Assembly (NCBI GenBank): GCA_964432595.1
Contig: CAYSOF010000001.1
Coordinates: 248,001 to 312,000, forward strand
DNA from: DASYLJ01 sp964432595
GTDB lineage: Bacteria; Desulfobacterota; Binatia; DP-6
Direction: 5' to 3'
Length of the DNA stretch: 64,000 nucleotides
Shown here: piece by piece, positions 33,166-41,575 of the stretch
How positions within the stretch are numbered: position 1 is the first letter of the stretch
Layout of the letters: the number at the start of each line of letters is the position of its first letter
Translations under genes and position numbers: made by a program
The notes under the pieces: model-generated
The model's database searches: none
Told to the model about the DNA's origin: nothing
Seen by the model: the letters and a program-made list of their open reading frames with translations, nothing else

Positions 33166-36100
33166 ATGGGCAGAGTGACGAGACTCGTCGGGGCCGTTTG
33201 TGCGGTGATCGGGGTCGTCGGCAGCGCGAACGCGGCGTTCACCACGTTCGAAAGTGGTCACGTGCGGCCGCTGGCGATGAGTCCCGACGGGACGCGGCTC
33301 TTCGCGGTCAACACGCCGGACGACGTGCTCGAGGTGTTCACGGTGTCGGCGCTGGACGGATCGCTCGCGCACGAAGCGTCGGTGCCGGTCGGCCTCGAGC
33401 CCGTCGCGGTCGCGGCGCGAACGAACACCGAGGTGTGGGTGGTGAACCACCTCTCCGACAGCGTCAGCATCGTCGACCTCGGCTCGACGCCGGCACGGGT
33501 CTCGCGCACGCTCCTGGTGGGCGACGAGCCGCGCGACGTCGTCTTCGCCGGCGCGGGCGGCACGCGGGCCTTCGTCACGGCCGCGCATCGTGGACAGAAC
33601 CGCCCCGGCAATCCGCAGCTCACGACGCCCGGCGTCGGCCGCGCCGACGTGTGGGTGTTCGACGCCACGAACCTCGGTCCGGCGTCGCTCGGCGGTACGC
33701 CGCTCTCGATCCTCACGCTCTTCACCGACACGCCGCGTGCGCTCGCGGTGAGCCCGAGCGGTGGCACCGTGTATGCCGCGGGCTTCCACACCGGCAATCG
33801 CACGACGGCGATCTCGGAGGGCGCCGTGTGCGACGGCGGCGCGTCGGCGGGGGGATGCAACGTCGGCGGGACGTTCATGCCGGGTGGGTTGCCGGCGCCG
33901 AACACGAACTTCCAGCTGGTGGCCGCCCCGGAGACGGGCCTCATCGTGCGCTTCGACGCGCTCGCCGGCATGTGGACCGACGAGCTCGGGCGGAACTGGA
34001 ATCCCGCAGTCCGTTTCAACCTCCCGGACCGCGACGTCTTCGCCATCGATGCCAACAACCTCGCCGCGGCGCCGACGTCGTTCCAGAGCGTCGGGACGGT
34101 GCTGTTCAACATGGCGACCAATCCGGTGTCGGGGAAGGTCTACGTCAGCAACACCGAGGCGGTGAACGAGGTCCGCTTCGAAGGCCCCGGCGTCTTCACC
34201 GATTCGACGGTGCGGGGACACCTGCACGAAGCGCGCATCACCGTCCTCGACGGCGCGAGCGTGCTGCCGCGCCATCTGAACAAGCACATCGACTACGGCG
34301 TCGTGCCGAGCCCGGTGGGCGTGCAGGACGACAGCCTCGCCACACCGCTCGGCATGGTCGTCACGGCCGACGGCGGTACGCTCTACGTCGCCGCGTTCGG
34401 CTCGTCGGTGGTGGGCGTCTTCGACACCGCGGCGCTCGAGAGCGACACGTTCGTCCCCGCTGCTGCCGATCACATCGCGGTGACGGGCGGCGGACCGACG
34501 GGGCTCGTCCTCAACGAGAGCGCGAACCGCCTGTACGTGTTCACGCGTTTCGACAACGCCATCTCCGTCGTCGACACGGTCGGTGAGACGGAGATCGACC
34601 ACCTCCCGCTGCACAATCCCGAGCCGTCGTCGGTGATCTCGGGCCGGCCGGTGCTCTACGACGCCCGGCTGTCGTCGAGCAACGGCGAGGCGTCCTGCGC
34701 CAGCTGCCACGTCTTCGCCGACTTCGACAGCCTCGCGTGGGATCTCGGCAACCCCGACGACACGCTGCTCAACAATCCGAATCCGTTTCGCGTCGGTGGG
34801 GCGTCGACGTTCCATCCGATGAAGGGGCCGATGACCACGCAGAGCCTCCGCGGTCTCGCGAATGCCGGACCGATGCACTGGCGCGGCGACCGCACCGGCG
34901 GAAACGATCCGGGCGGCAACGCGCTCGACGAGAACGCGGCGTTCAACAAGTTCATCGTCGCCTTCGAGGGCCTCCTCGGGCGCGGCGCACCGATCAGCGT
35001 CGCCGACATGCAGCGCTTCACCGACTTCATTCTCCAGGTGACGTATCCGCCGAACCCGATCCGCAACCTCGACGACTCGCTCACCGCGACGGAGCTGGCG
35101 GGCAGCAACGTCTTCTTCGGGCCCCTGACCGACGGCGTGCTCGACTGCAACGGTTGTCACCGCATCGATCCGACGGCGGGCTTCTTCGGCACCGACGGCT
35201 TCTCGACCATCGAAGGCGAGCCGCAGGAGTTCAAGGTCGCGCACTTCCGGAACCTGTACCAGAAGGTCGGAATGTTCGGCATGCCCGCGGTGCCGTTCTT
35301 CGAGGTCGGTGACAACGGCCACAAGGGCGATCAGGTGCGCGGGTTCGGGTTCCTGCACGACGGGAGCGTCGACACGCTGCTGCGGTTCCACAACGCGACC
35401 GCCTTCACGCTGACGCCGACGGAGGCCGCGCAGCTCGAAGCCTTCATGCTGGTCGCCGACACCAACTTGCTGCCGATCGTGGGGCAGCAGGCGACGCTCA
35501 CCGCCACGAACGCAGTCAACGCGGGTCCGCGCATCGACCTGCTGATCGCGCAGGCGGCGGCGGGAGCGTGCGAGCTCACGGTGAAGGGCGTGCTCGCCGG
35601 CGAGGCTCGTGGTTGGCGGCGCATTCCGGCCGGTACGTTCCAGAGCGATCGTGGCAGCGAGCCGCCGCTCACCGACGCCCAGCTGCGCGCCCATGCGGCG
35701 ACCGTCGGCCAGGAGCGGACCTACCACTGCGTGCCGCCGGGCTCGGGGAGTCGGATCGGCGTGGATCGTGACGAGGACGGGTTCTTCGACCGTGACGAGA
35801 TCGACGCCGGCAGCGATCCGGCCGATCCGGGCAGCACGCCGCCCGGCGGCACCACGACCACCACGTCGACGCCGCCGACGACCACGACCAGCACCACGAT
35901 CCCCACCTTCCAGACCTTCGTTCCCATGCCGACGACGAAGCTCGTCCTGAAGGATCGCAGCGCTGCGCCAGCCGATCCGAACAAGCGCAAGGTGACGTTC
36001 AAGTCCGACACCAAGACGGCATCGTCGCAGCACATCGCGCCGCCCTTCCAAGGCGATCCGAGCGATCCTCGCCTCGTGGGCGCGACGGTCGTCGTCTACA

Positions 36101-36432
36101 ACTCCGTCGCGCTCGGCGGAGAGCTGGTCGTCGTCGGGCTGTCGCCTTCGGGCTGGACCGCGACCGGGCCGAACTCCTACACGTACAAGGGGCCACCGGG
36201 AGCCGCGATCACGCGGGCCATCTTCAAGCCGAACCTGATCACCTTCAAGGGCGGGAAGGCGTCGTGGGCCTACACGCTGAACGAGTTCGCGCAGGGACGC
36301 GTGGCCGCGGCGTTCATCGTGGGCAACACGTTCTACTGCTCGGACGCGCCCGGCAAGCCCGGCAGCGACAAGGTCGACAAGTTCACGGCGCAGTCGAAGA
36401 CGCCGGCGCCGCCGTTCTGCGTCTCTCCATGA
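33166..36432 (+). CDS. Secreted YVTN-type beta-propeller/di-haem c protein with Thr-linker and C-terminal repeat domain
   Basis: The 1,088 residues have: a signal peptide (VGAVCAVIGVVGSANA); a propeller of YVTN-like blades (RPLAMSPDGTRLFAVNTPDD, PRALAVSPSGGTVYAAG, PTGLVLNESANRLYVFTR) to about residue 490; two c-haem sites, CASCH (511-515) and CNGCH (661-665), in a MauG/cytochrome-like part; a DRDEDGFFDRDEIDAGSDP calcium-type loop; a Thr-rich linker; and from about residue 923 a domain shared with two other proteins here (KLVLKD, KRKVTF, SWAYTLNEFAQGRV, CSDA). It is probably periplasmic or extracellular, with possible redox or peroxidase activity. An in-frame GTG 24 bases upstream is an alternative start. 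Confidence 0.9.
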   Translation: MGRVTRLVGAVCAVIGVVGSANAAFTTFESGHVRPLAMSPDGTRLFAVNTPDDVLEVFTVSALDGSLAHEASVPVGLEPVAVAARTNTEVWVVNHLSDSVSIVDLGSTPARVSRTLLVGDEPRDVVFAGAGGTRAFVTAAHRGQNRPGNPQLTTPGVGRADVWVFDATNLGPASLGGTPLSILTLFTDTPRALAVSPSGGTVYAAGFHTGNRTTAISEGAVCDGGASAGGCNVGGTFMPGGLPAPNTNFQLVAAPETGLIVRFDALAGMWTDELGRNWNPAVRFNLPDRDVFAIDANNLAAAPTSFQSVGTVLFNMATNPVSGKVYVSNTEAVNEVRFEGPGVFTDSTVRGHLHEARITVLDGASVLPRHLNKHIDYGVVPSPVGVQDDSLATPLGMVVTADGGTLYVAAFGSSVVGVFDTAALESDTFVPAAADHIAVTGGGPTGLVLNESANRLYVFTRFDNAISVVDTVGETEIDHLPLHNPEPSSVISGRPVLYDARLSSSNGEASCASCHVFADFDSLAWDLGNPDDTLLNNPNPFRVGGASTFHPMKGPMTTQSLRGLANAGPMHWRGDRTGGNDPGGNALDENAAFNKFIVAFEGLLGRGAPISVADMQRFTDFILQVTYPPNPIRNLDDSLTATELAGSNVFFGPLTDGVLDCNGCHRIDPTAGFFGTDGFSTIEGEPQEFKVAHFRNLYQKVGMFGMPAVPFFEVGDNGHKGDQVRGFGFLHDGSVDTLLRFHNATAFTLTPTEAAQLEAFMLVADTNLLPIVGQQATLTATNAVNAGPRIDLLIAQAAAGACELTVKGVLAGEARGWRRIPAGTFQSDRGSEPPLTDAQLRAHAATVGQERTYHCVPPGSGSRIGVDRDEDGFFDRDEIDAGSDPADPGSTPPGGTTTTTSTPPTTTTSTTIPTFQTFVPMPTTKLVLKDRSAAPADPNKRKVTFKSDTKTASSQHIAPPFQGDPSDPRLVGATVVVYNSVALGGELVVVGLSPSGWTATGPNSYTYKGPPGAAITRAIFKPNLITFKGGKASWAYTLNEFAQGRVAAAFIVGNTFYCSDAPGKPGSDKVDKFTAQSKTPAPPFCVSP

Positions 36433-36459
36433 CGATCCTTCGATCCGCCGCGCCGCGGG

Positions 36460-36580
36460 TCAGCGAGGGGCGGCCGCGACGACGAACGCGTTCACGAACG
36501 TGGCGATGTCGATCGACCCCCAGCCGCTCGCGACGTCGAATCCCGGTACGGCGTCGTAGCCGTCGCTTCGGAGGAACGTC
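36460..36580 (-). pseudogene. C-terminal remnant of a sedolisin-like (S53) peptidase
   Basis: The minus frame ending at 36460 reads FLRSDGYDAVPGFDVAS then GWGSIDIATFVNAFVVA and stops. PGxDxxxGWGSxD is the characteristic C-terminal block of pro-kumamolisin/sedolisin peptidases. Upstream the frame no longer resembles the family and a plus-strand gene begins, so only about 40 codons remain. It is most simply read as a decayed fragment left by deletion. I have no homology search to confirm this. Confidence 0.5.
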
Positions 36581-37189
36581 GTGACGAAACGCAGCTCGTC
36601 TTCCCCGGTTCGGATCGTCGTCGGCGGCGCGCTGCTCGTGCTCGGCGTCGCCGTGTTCGCGGTACGTCTTCTCCACGAGGGACCCTATCCGATGCCGCGC
36701 GGCGCGAACCTGTTCGGCGGGCTCGGTGCGCTGCTGGTCGGCGGCGTGCTGGCGTGGCCCGCCACACCACGCGCGTTCGGCTGGCTCGCGCTCGCGGCGA
36801 CCCCGGTCGTCCTCTTCTTCGGGCTCTACGCGACCATGGCGGAGCTCGAGGAGGTGGTGTCGCTCCATGCCACCGACAGCGACGGGAAGCCGGCGGATCT
36901 ACGCCTCTGGATCGTCGACCGCGAAGATGGCGAATGGGTGGGGATGCCGCGTTGGAGGGCGGTCGAGCACTCCCTGGACGGCGCGCGCGTCCAGCTGCTC
37001 CGAAACGGCAAGCTCCGGTGCGTGGTCCCGGTGCTCTACGAGGACCGCGCAACCGTCAAGGCGATCCACGCGCTCAAGGTCGAGAAGTACGCGGTAGCCC
37101 GCGGCGCCGCCGCGATTGGTATCTACCCGCGCGAGGCCGGGGTGAACGCCGTCTCCCTCCGCCTCGATCCATGCCCGGAACCGCGGTGA
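36581..37189 (+). CDS. Membrane-anchored protein of unknown function
   Basis: GTG start; 202 residues. Three hydrophobic segments come first (IVVGGALLVLGVAVFAVRLL, GLGALLVGGVLAW, GWLALAATPVVLFFGLYA), then a soluble domain of about 110 residues (LRLWIVDREDGEWVGMPRWRAVEHSL and following). That domain recalls the small barrel of deazaflavin-dependent nitroreductase-like proteins, but the match is weak. It overlaps no neighbour and has no clear operon partner. Confidence 0.7.
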   Translation: MTKRSSSSPVRIVVGGALLVLGVAVFAVRLLHEGPYPMPRGANLFGGLGALLVGGVLAWPATPRAFGWLALAATPVVLFFGLYATMAELEEVVSLHATDSDGKPADLRLWIVDREDGEWVGMPRWRAVEHSLDGARVQLLRNGKLRCVVPVLYEDRATVKAIHALKVEKYAVARGAAAIGIYPREAGVNAVSLRLDPCPEPR

Positions 37190-37254
37190 ATCGTTGGCGC
37201 GATCGTGGGCCGTTCCGATCGCGTCGGAGACGGCGCCCACGACCGACGCGCAGC

Positions 37255-37638
37255 TCAGCCCATGCGATGGAGCGCGCAGAGCTTGTTGCCGGACGGATCG
37301 CGAAGGTAGGCGAGATACATCTTGCCGAGCCCGCCTTCGCGCACGCCTGGCGGGTCTTCGCAGGTCGTGCCGCCGTTCGCCACGCCGGCCGCGTGCCACG
37401 CGTCGACCGTTGCCGGATCCGGGACGACGAAGCCGACGGTGCCGCCGTTCGCGGCGGACGCAGGCGCGCCGTCGATGGGGATGCTGACGGCGAAGGCGGC
37501 GCCCGCCGGTGACAGATAGAAGATGCGCCGGTTGTCGTCGATGAACCCCGGCCCGATGCCGAGCGTGCCGAGCACGGCGTCGTAGAACTTCTTGGAAGCG
37601 TCGAGATCGTTGGTGCCGACCATTACGTGACTGAACAT
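37255..37638 (-). CDS. VOC family (glyoxalase/bleomycin-resistance type) protein
   Basis: The 127 residues have the two beta-alpha-beta-beta-beta modules of the fold: MFSHVMVGTNDLDASKKFYDAVLGTLG with the first metal His, and YLRDPSGNKLCALHRMG with the C-terminal block of glutathione-related glyoxalase-like proteins. GGAGG precedes the ATG. It lies 62 bases downstream of the P450 gene on the same strand, so they may be cotranscribed. The substrate is unknown. Confidence 0.88.
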   Translation of the reverse strand: MFSHVMVGTNDLDASKKFYDAVLGTLGIGPGFIDDNRRIFYLSPAGAAFAVSIPIDGAPASAANGGTVGFVVPDPATVDAWHAAGVANGGTTCEDPPGVREGGLGKMYLAYLRDPSGNKLCALHRMG

Positions 37639-37700
37639 TGAGTCTGTCCTCCGCGATCGGGTCTGTTGGATTCGGACGGCCGATTCAAGGCGTGCGCGAC

Positions 37701-39062
37701 CTACAGCGGCCGCAGCTCGATCGGCAGCCCGTCGAGCGGCTTCGAGATCGGCGCCTGCTGCACCGGCATCCGATAGCCGTCGGGCACGCTCCACCGCCAG
37801 CGGCGAAGCATCTGATGCATGATCGCCTTCACCTGCACCTCGGCGAAGCGGAGCCCGATGCAGTGGTGCGGCCCGCCGCCGAACGGCACCCACGAGTGCG
37901 TGTGACGCTCGTCCTCTGCACGCGCGGGCGCGAAGCGCTCGGGATCCCAGCGAAAGGGATCGGGCCACCACTCGTCCATGTGATGGGTGTGGATCGGCGA
38001 CACGACGACCATCGCGCCCTTCGGAATCTCGTAGCCGCCCCACTCGAAGCTCTCGGTCGCCGTGCGCGGGATGACCGGCAGCGGCGGATAGCGACGGATC
38101 GTCTCCTTCATCACCCAGCCGAGCGCTTCGAGCTTCCCGAGGTCCTCGAAGCCGAGCTCGTCCGTGCCGAGCGCGACGCTCTCCTGGCGCACGCGCTCCT
38201 GCCACTCGGGATGGCGCGCGAGCTCGTACGTCATCGACGTGAGCGTGCTGGTCGTGGTGTCGTGCGCCGCCATCATCAGGAAGATCATGTGGTCGACGAT
38301 GTCGGCATCGGTGAAGCGGGCGCCGTCCTCGCTCACGGCGTGGCAGAGCCGGCTGAACATGTCGCCGCCGTCGCCGGCGCGTCGCTCGGCGATCCGGCGT
38401 GAGAAGTAGTCGACCATGAAGTCGCGGCCGACGAGGCCGCGATAGAACTCGAGACCGGGAATGCGCAGGCGGATGCGTGACATCGACGCGGCCACGAGGT
38501 CTTCGAAGACGTGGTTCATCTTCGTCGTCTCCGGCCCGAGCTCGACGCCCACGAAGATCGACGCCGCGATGTCGAGCGTCAGCACCTTGAACGCCTTGAA
38601 GGCGTGGAACGGCCCGGTCCGTGTGCGCCACGCGGCTTGGCCGCTCTCGATCATGGGGACCATTCGCTCGAGGTACTGGCGGAGCGCCGGACGCGTGAAC
38701 GCCTCGTGCATGATCTTGCGGTGCTGCTTGTGCTCCTCGCCGTCGCGCAGCAGCAGGCCGTTCGGAAAGATCCGGCCCATGATCATCATCCACGGCTGCC
38801 GCGCGGAGAAGATGCGGTCGCGATCGAGGAGCACGTGGCGGTTGGCATCGGGGCCGAAGAGGTTCACCATCTTGAACGGCCCGACGGTGATCGCCACCAC
38901 CGGGCCGCGCTCCGCGTGCATCCGCTGCAGGCGCGAGAGCATGTCGATGCGCTCCTGCTGCGCGCCCAGCAACGCGCGCAGACTCATCAGCCAGCTCGCG
39001 CGGGGGATGTCCGTGCGCGTTCGCGGCGGGGTCAGTGCGGGCGCGGTATCGGCGTCGGCCAT
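37701..39062 (-). CDS. Cytochrome P450
   Basis: The 453 residues carry all P450 signatures: oxygen-binding I-helix motif MAAHDTTTS near residue 265, ExxR in MKETIRRYPP, and haem-binding FGGGPHHCIGL with ligand Cys401. No membrane anchor is present, so it is soluble. It resembles the CYP51/CYP120-like group that acts on terpenoid or sterol-like substrates, but the subfamily cannot be fixed by eye. It is divergent from a TfdA-type dioxygenase gene across 144 bases. Confidence 0.95.
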   Translation of the reverse strand: MADADTAPALTPPRTRTDIPRASWLMSLRALLGAQQERIDMLSRLQRMHAERGPVVAITVGPFKMVNLFGPDANRHVLLDRDRIFSARQPWMMIMGRIFPNGLLLRDGEEHKQHRKIMHEAFTRPALRQYLERMVPMIESGQAAWRTRTGPFHAFKAFKVLTLDIAASIFVGVELGPETTKMNHVFEDLVAASMSRIRLRIPGLEFYRGLVGRDFMVDYFSRRIAERRAGDGGDMFSRLCHAVSEDGARFTDADIVDHMIFLMMAAHDTTTSTLTSMTYELARHPEWQERVRQESVALGTDELGFEDLGKLEALGWVMKETIRRYPPLPVIPRTATESFEWGGYEIPKGAMVVVSPIHTHHMDEWWPDPFRWDPERFAPARAEDERHTHSWVPFGGGPHHCIGLRFAEVQVKAIMHQMLRRWRWSVPDGYRMPVQQAPISKPLDGLPIELRPL

Positions 39063-39206
39063 GGGCGGACACTATGCCGGGTCGGGGCAAAGCTCCACCC
39101 GCCGCTTCGCTCACCGGGGTATACACGCCGCCAGCGCTGCTCCGCGACGATGTCGATGCGATCGCCGTCGGGTTTCGGTATGGATCCGGTGACGGAGGGA
39201 GCGACG

Positions 39207-40133
39207 ATGATCTTTTCGACGCACGAGCACTTCGACAACGCAGCAGTCGCGAACGAGCACATCGAGGTGCGGCCGCTCGCTGCCGCGATGGGGGCGGAGA
39301 TCGCGGGCGTCGATTGCGCGGACGTCGGCGACGCCGCGTTCGCCGAGATCGAAGCCGCGCTGTTCCGCCACAAGATGATCTACTTTCGCGGGCAGGAGCG
39401 GATGACGCACGCCGACCAGTCCGCCTTCAGCCGCCGCTTCGGCCCCTTCGCCGAGGACGCCTACACCAAGGGCGTCCCCGGCTTTCCGGAGGTGCAGCCG
39501 CTGATCAAGGAAGCGGACGAGCGCACCGGCTTCCTGTTCGGGGCGGGCTGGCACACCGATTCCGCCTTCCTGCCCGAACCGCCCGCGATCAGCCTGCTGC
39601 GGTCGATCGAGATCCCGCCCTTCGGCGGCGACACGATCTGGGCGAACAGCGCGCTCGCGTATCGGGCATTGAGTCCGACGATGCAGCGGCTGCTGACGGG
39701 CCTCAGGGTGCACATGTCGATGGCGAATGTGCTCGAGTCGGCGCGTGCGTATGCGACGCCCTCCGACACTCCCGTCGGACGGCTCGCGCAGACCAAGGGG
39801 GCGGCCGCGCTTCCCGACGATCTCGCGCGCAAGGTGCGCGGCAGCGTCCACCCGCTCGTGCGGACACACCCGCGCACCGGCGAGCTCGCGCTCTACTGCG
39901 ACGAGACGTACGCCGCCGGCATCGAGGGACTGCACCCGAACGAGGCAGCGCCGATCCTCGCGTTCCTGGTCGAGCACCTCACCCAGCCGGCGTTCACCTG
40001 CCGCCTGCGCTGGGAAGTCGGCATGTTCGTCATGTGGGACAACCGGCTCTGCGTCCACCAGGCGTTCAACGACTACGACGGCTTCCGGCGCGAGCTGTAT
40101 CGCTCGACGGTCGCCGGCGAACGTCCGGTGTGA
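39207..40133 (+). CDS. TfdA/TauD family 2-oxoglutarate dioxygenase
   Basis: GGAGGGAG upstream fixes the ATG and gives 308 residues. Iron ligands are His116 and Asp118 (GAGWHTDSAFLPEPP) and a distal His in NRLCVHQAFNDYDG; the 2-oxoglutarate Arg is in FRRELYRSTV. IEVRPLAAAMGAEIAGVD is the usual N-terminal block. Relatives use taurine, 2,4-D or alkyl sulfates; the real substrate is unknown. It shares only about 20% by eye with the dioxygenase at 31 kb. Confidence 0.92.
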   Translation: MIFSTHEHFDNAAVANEHIEVRPLAAAMGAEIAGVDCADVGDAAFAEIEAALFRHKMIYFRGQERMTHADQSAFSRRFGPFAEDAYTKGVPGFPEVQPLIKEADERTGFLFGAGWHTDSAFLPEPPAISLLRSIEIPPFGGDTIWANSALAYRALSPTMQRLLTGLRVHMSMANVLESARAYATPSDTPVGRLAQTKGAAALPDDLARKVRGSVHPLVRTHPRTGELALYCDETYAAGIEGLHPNEAAPILAFLVEHLTQPAFTCRLRWEVGMFVMWDNRLCVHQAFNDYDGFRRELYRSTVAGERPV

Positions 40134-40143
40134 GCGTCACGAC

Positions 40144-41514
40144 CTACGGCGCGTCGACGATCGGGCACACGAGCGGCGCGGGCGAGGACTTCTGACCCTC
40201 GAACCGATCGACGAGGTCGATGCGCGGGCCGGCGTCGGCACACCACGCGACGTCGCCGAGACCGAGCCGTACCGCGACGCGGTCCTGCTGCGACTCGTCG
40301 AGCGTGTACGTCCATCCCGCGCCTTTGCCCTTCACCGTGATCGCATCGGCCTTGAGGACCACCGTCGCGATCGGCGCAGCGGAGGAGGAGTCGCGGTACT
40401 GGTAGCCCTTGGGCTTCAAGGGTGTCCCGATCAAGCGCCAGCCCGCGGCGGGCAGCTCGACGCGCACGCGTTCCTTCGACCCGGCCGAGTTCGCGACGAT
40501 CAGCGTCCCGCCATGCACGGTGGGATCGCCGATCGAGCCGCTCGCGGGGACGACGACGCGGTTGCCGGGCGCGCTGCGCTTGGTGCGCACGGTGAACGTC
40601 ACCGATCGGCGCTTGGGATCGATCGGCGCGACGTTGTCGTCCTTCAGCGTGAGGCGGGTCGTCTCCGTGAAGGTCGTGGAGTCGTCCGACACCGACGCGA
40701 TCCACTCCGCGATGTCGTCGACGAGCGCCTCCATGGCGGCGGGTTGGCTGTGCGTGAGGCGCCAGTTCGGGCCGCAGGTGAACGTGAGATGCGCGAATCC
40801 GTCCTGGACGCGGAGCTCGAGCCCGAGGTCCGCGGCGTGCGCGCCGTCGATCGTGTAGGCGTCGCCGCGGCACGCGGGCACGCCGCTCGCCATGCAGGCA
40901 TCGAGCGGCGACGCGTCCGCGCTTCCGTACGCCACGTACCGACGTGGCGCGAGATCGTCGAACGCGGATAGCCCGAACCAGTACGGCTCGGCGTTGGCGG
41001 CGTTCTGCGCGGGCTGGCCCGAGAGGACGATGTATCCCTGCGCCGGCAGCGCGGGACAGTCGTCGCCGGCGCAGTTTCCGGCCTGCCCGCCGGCGACGTT
41101 GCTGTCGGCGCCGGCGGCCAGCGACGTCACGTACGCGCCGAACGAGTGCCCGGCGAAGAAGATGCGCCGTGGCTCCTGGAGCCGCGACAGCGCGACATAG
41201 ACGTTGAGGATCTCCGCCCATCGCGCCTGACGTCCGGCGACGGCGGTGCCGTTCGTCTGATACGGCGAGATCGTCCGGATCCCGTGCTCCGCCCAGACTT
41301 CGCGATAGCAATGGTAGGGGCTGGGGGACAGTCCGTCGCCATGGCTGAACACGACGGTGGGGTCGGAAGCCGACCAGCCCGACGGGGTGTAGACGTCGAC
41401 CGTGACGCCCGTGGCTTCCCAGTTCGGGATGGTTTCGAGGGTCTGGGCGCCTGCGGGCACCCAGAAGCCGGTGATCGCGAGCGCGATGGCCAGGATTGTC
41501 GTGGCGAGCGTCAT
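40144..41514 (-). CDS. Secreted alpha/beta hydrolase with C-terminal shared beta domain
   Basis: The 456 residues: signal peptide (TTILAIALAITGFWVPAGAQ); a hydrolase domain with VVFSHGDG (oxyanion region) and nucleophile elbow AGHSFGAYV (catalytic Ser); and a GSADASP/AHLTF region for the remaining triad. From about residue 285 comes the same domain as in the propeller/cytochrome protein (RLTLKDDNVAP, RRSVTF, GWTYTLDESQQDRVAV, PAPLVC). It is probably an exported esterase or lipase; the C-terminal domain may bind a surface or substrate. Confidence 0.88.
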   Translation of the reverse strand: MTLATTILAIALAITGFWVPAGAQTLETIPNWEATGVTVDVYTPSGWSASDPTVVFSHGDGLSPSPYHCYREVWAEHGIRTISPYQTNGTAVAGRQARWAEILNVYVALSRLQEPRRIFFAGHSFGAYVTSLAAGADSNVAGGQAGNCAGDDCPALPAQGYIVLSGQPAQNAANAEPYWFGLSAFDDLAPRRYVAYGSADASPLDACMASGVPACRGDAYTIDGAHAADLGLELRVQDGFAHLTFTCGPNWRLTHSQPAAMEALVDDIAEWIASVSDDSTTFTETTRLTLKDDNVAPIDPKRRSVTFTVRTKRSAPGNRVVVPASGSIGDPTVHGGTLIVANSAGSKERVRVELPAAGWRLIGTPLKPKGYQYRDSSSAAPIATVVLKADAITVKGKGAGWTYTLDESQQDRVAVRLGLGDVAWCADAGPRIDLVDRFEGQKSSPAPLVCPIVDAP

Positions 41515-41575
41515 CTCCCCCCAGGCGTACCAGAGGGCGAGCAGTTCGGTCGACCGGAATCCGAACGTCGCCGCC

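Noticed and set aside
33085..36051. Very long open frame (988 codons) on the minus strand opposite the propeller/cytochrome gene
   Set aside because: Composition is Arg/Glu/Asp/His heavy with no domains, as expected from the antisense of GC-rich coding DNA; the plus-strand protein has a signal peptide, haem motifs and propeller repeats.
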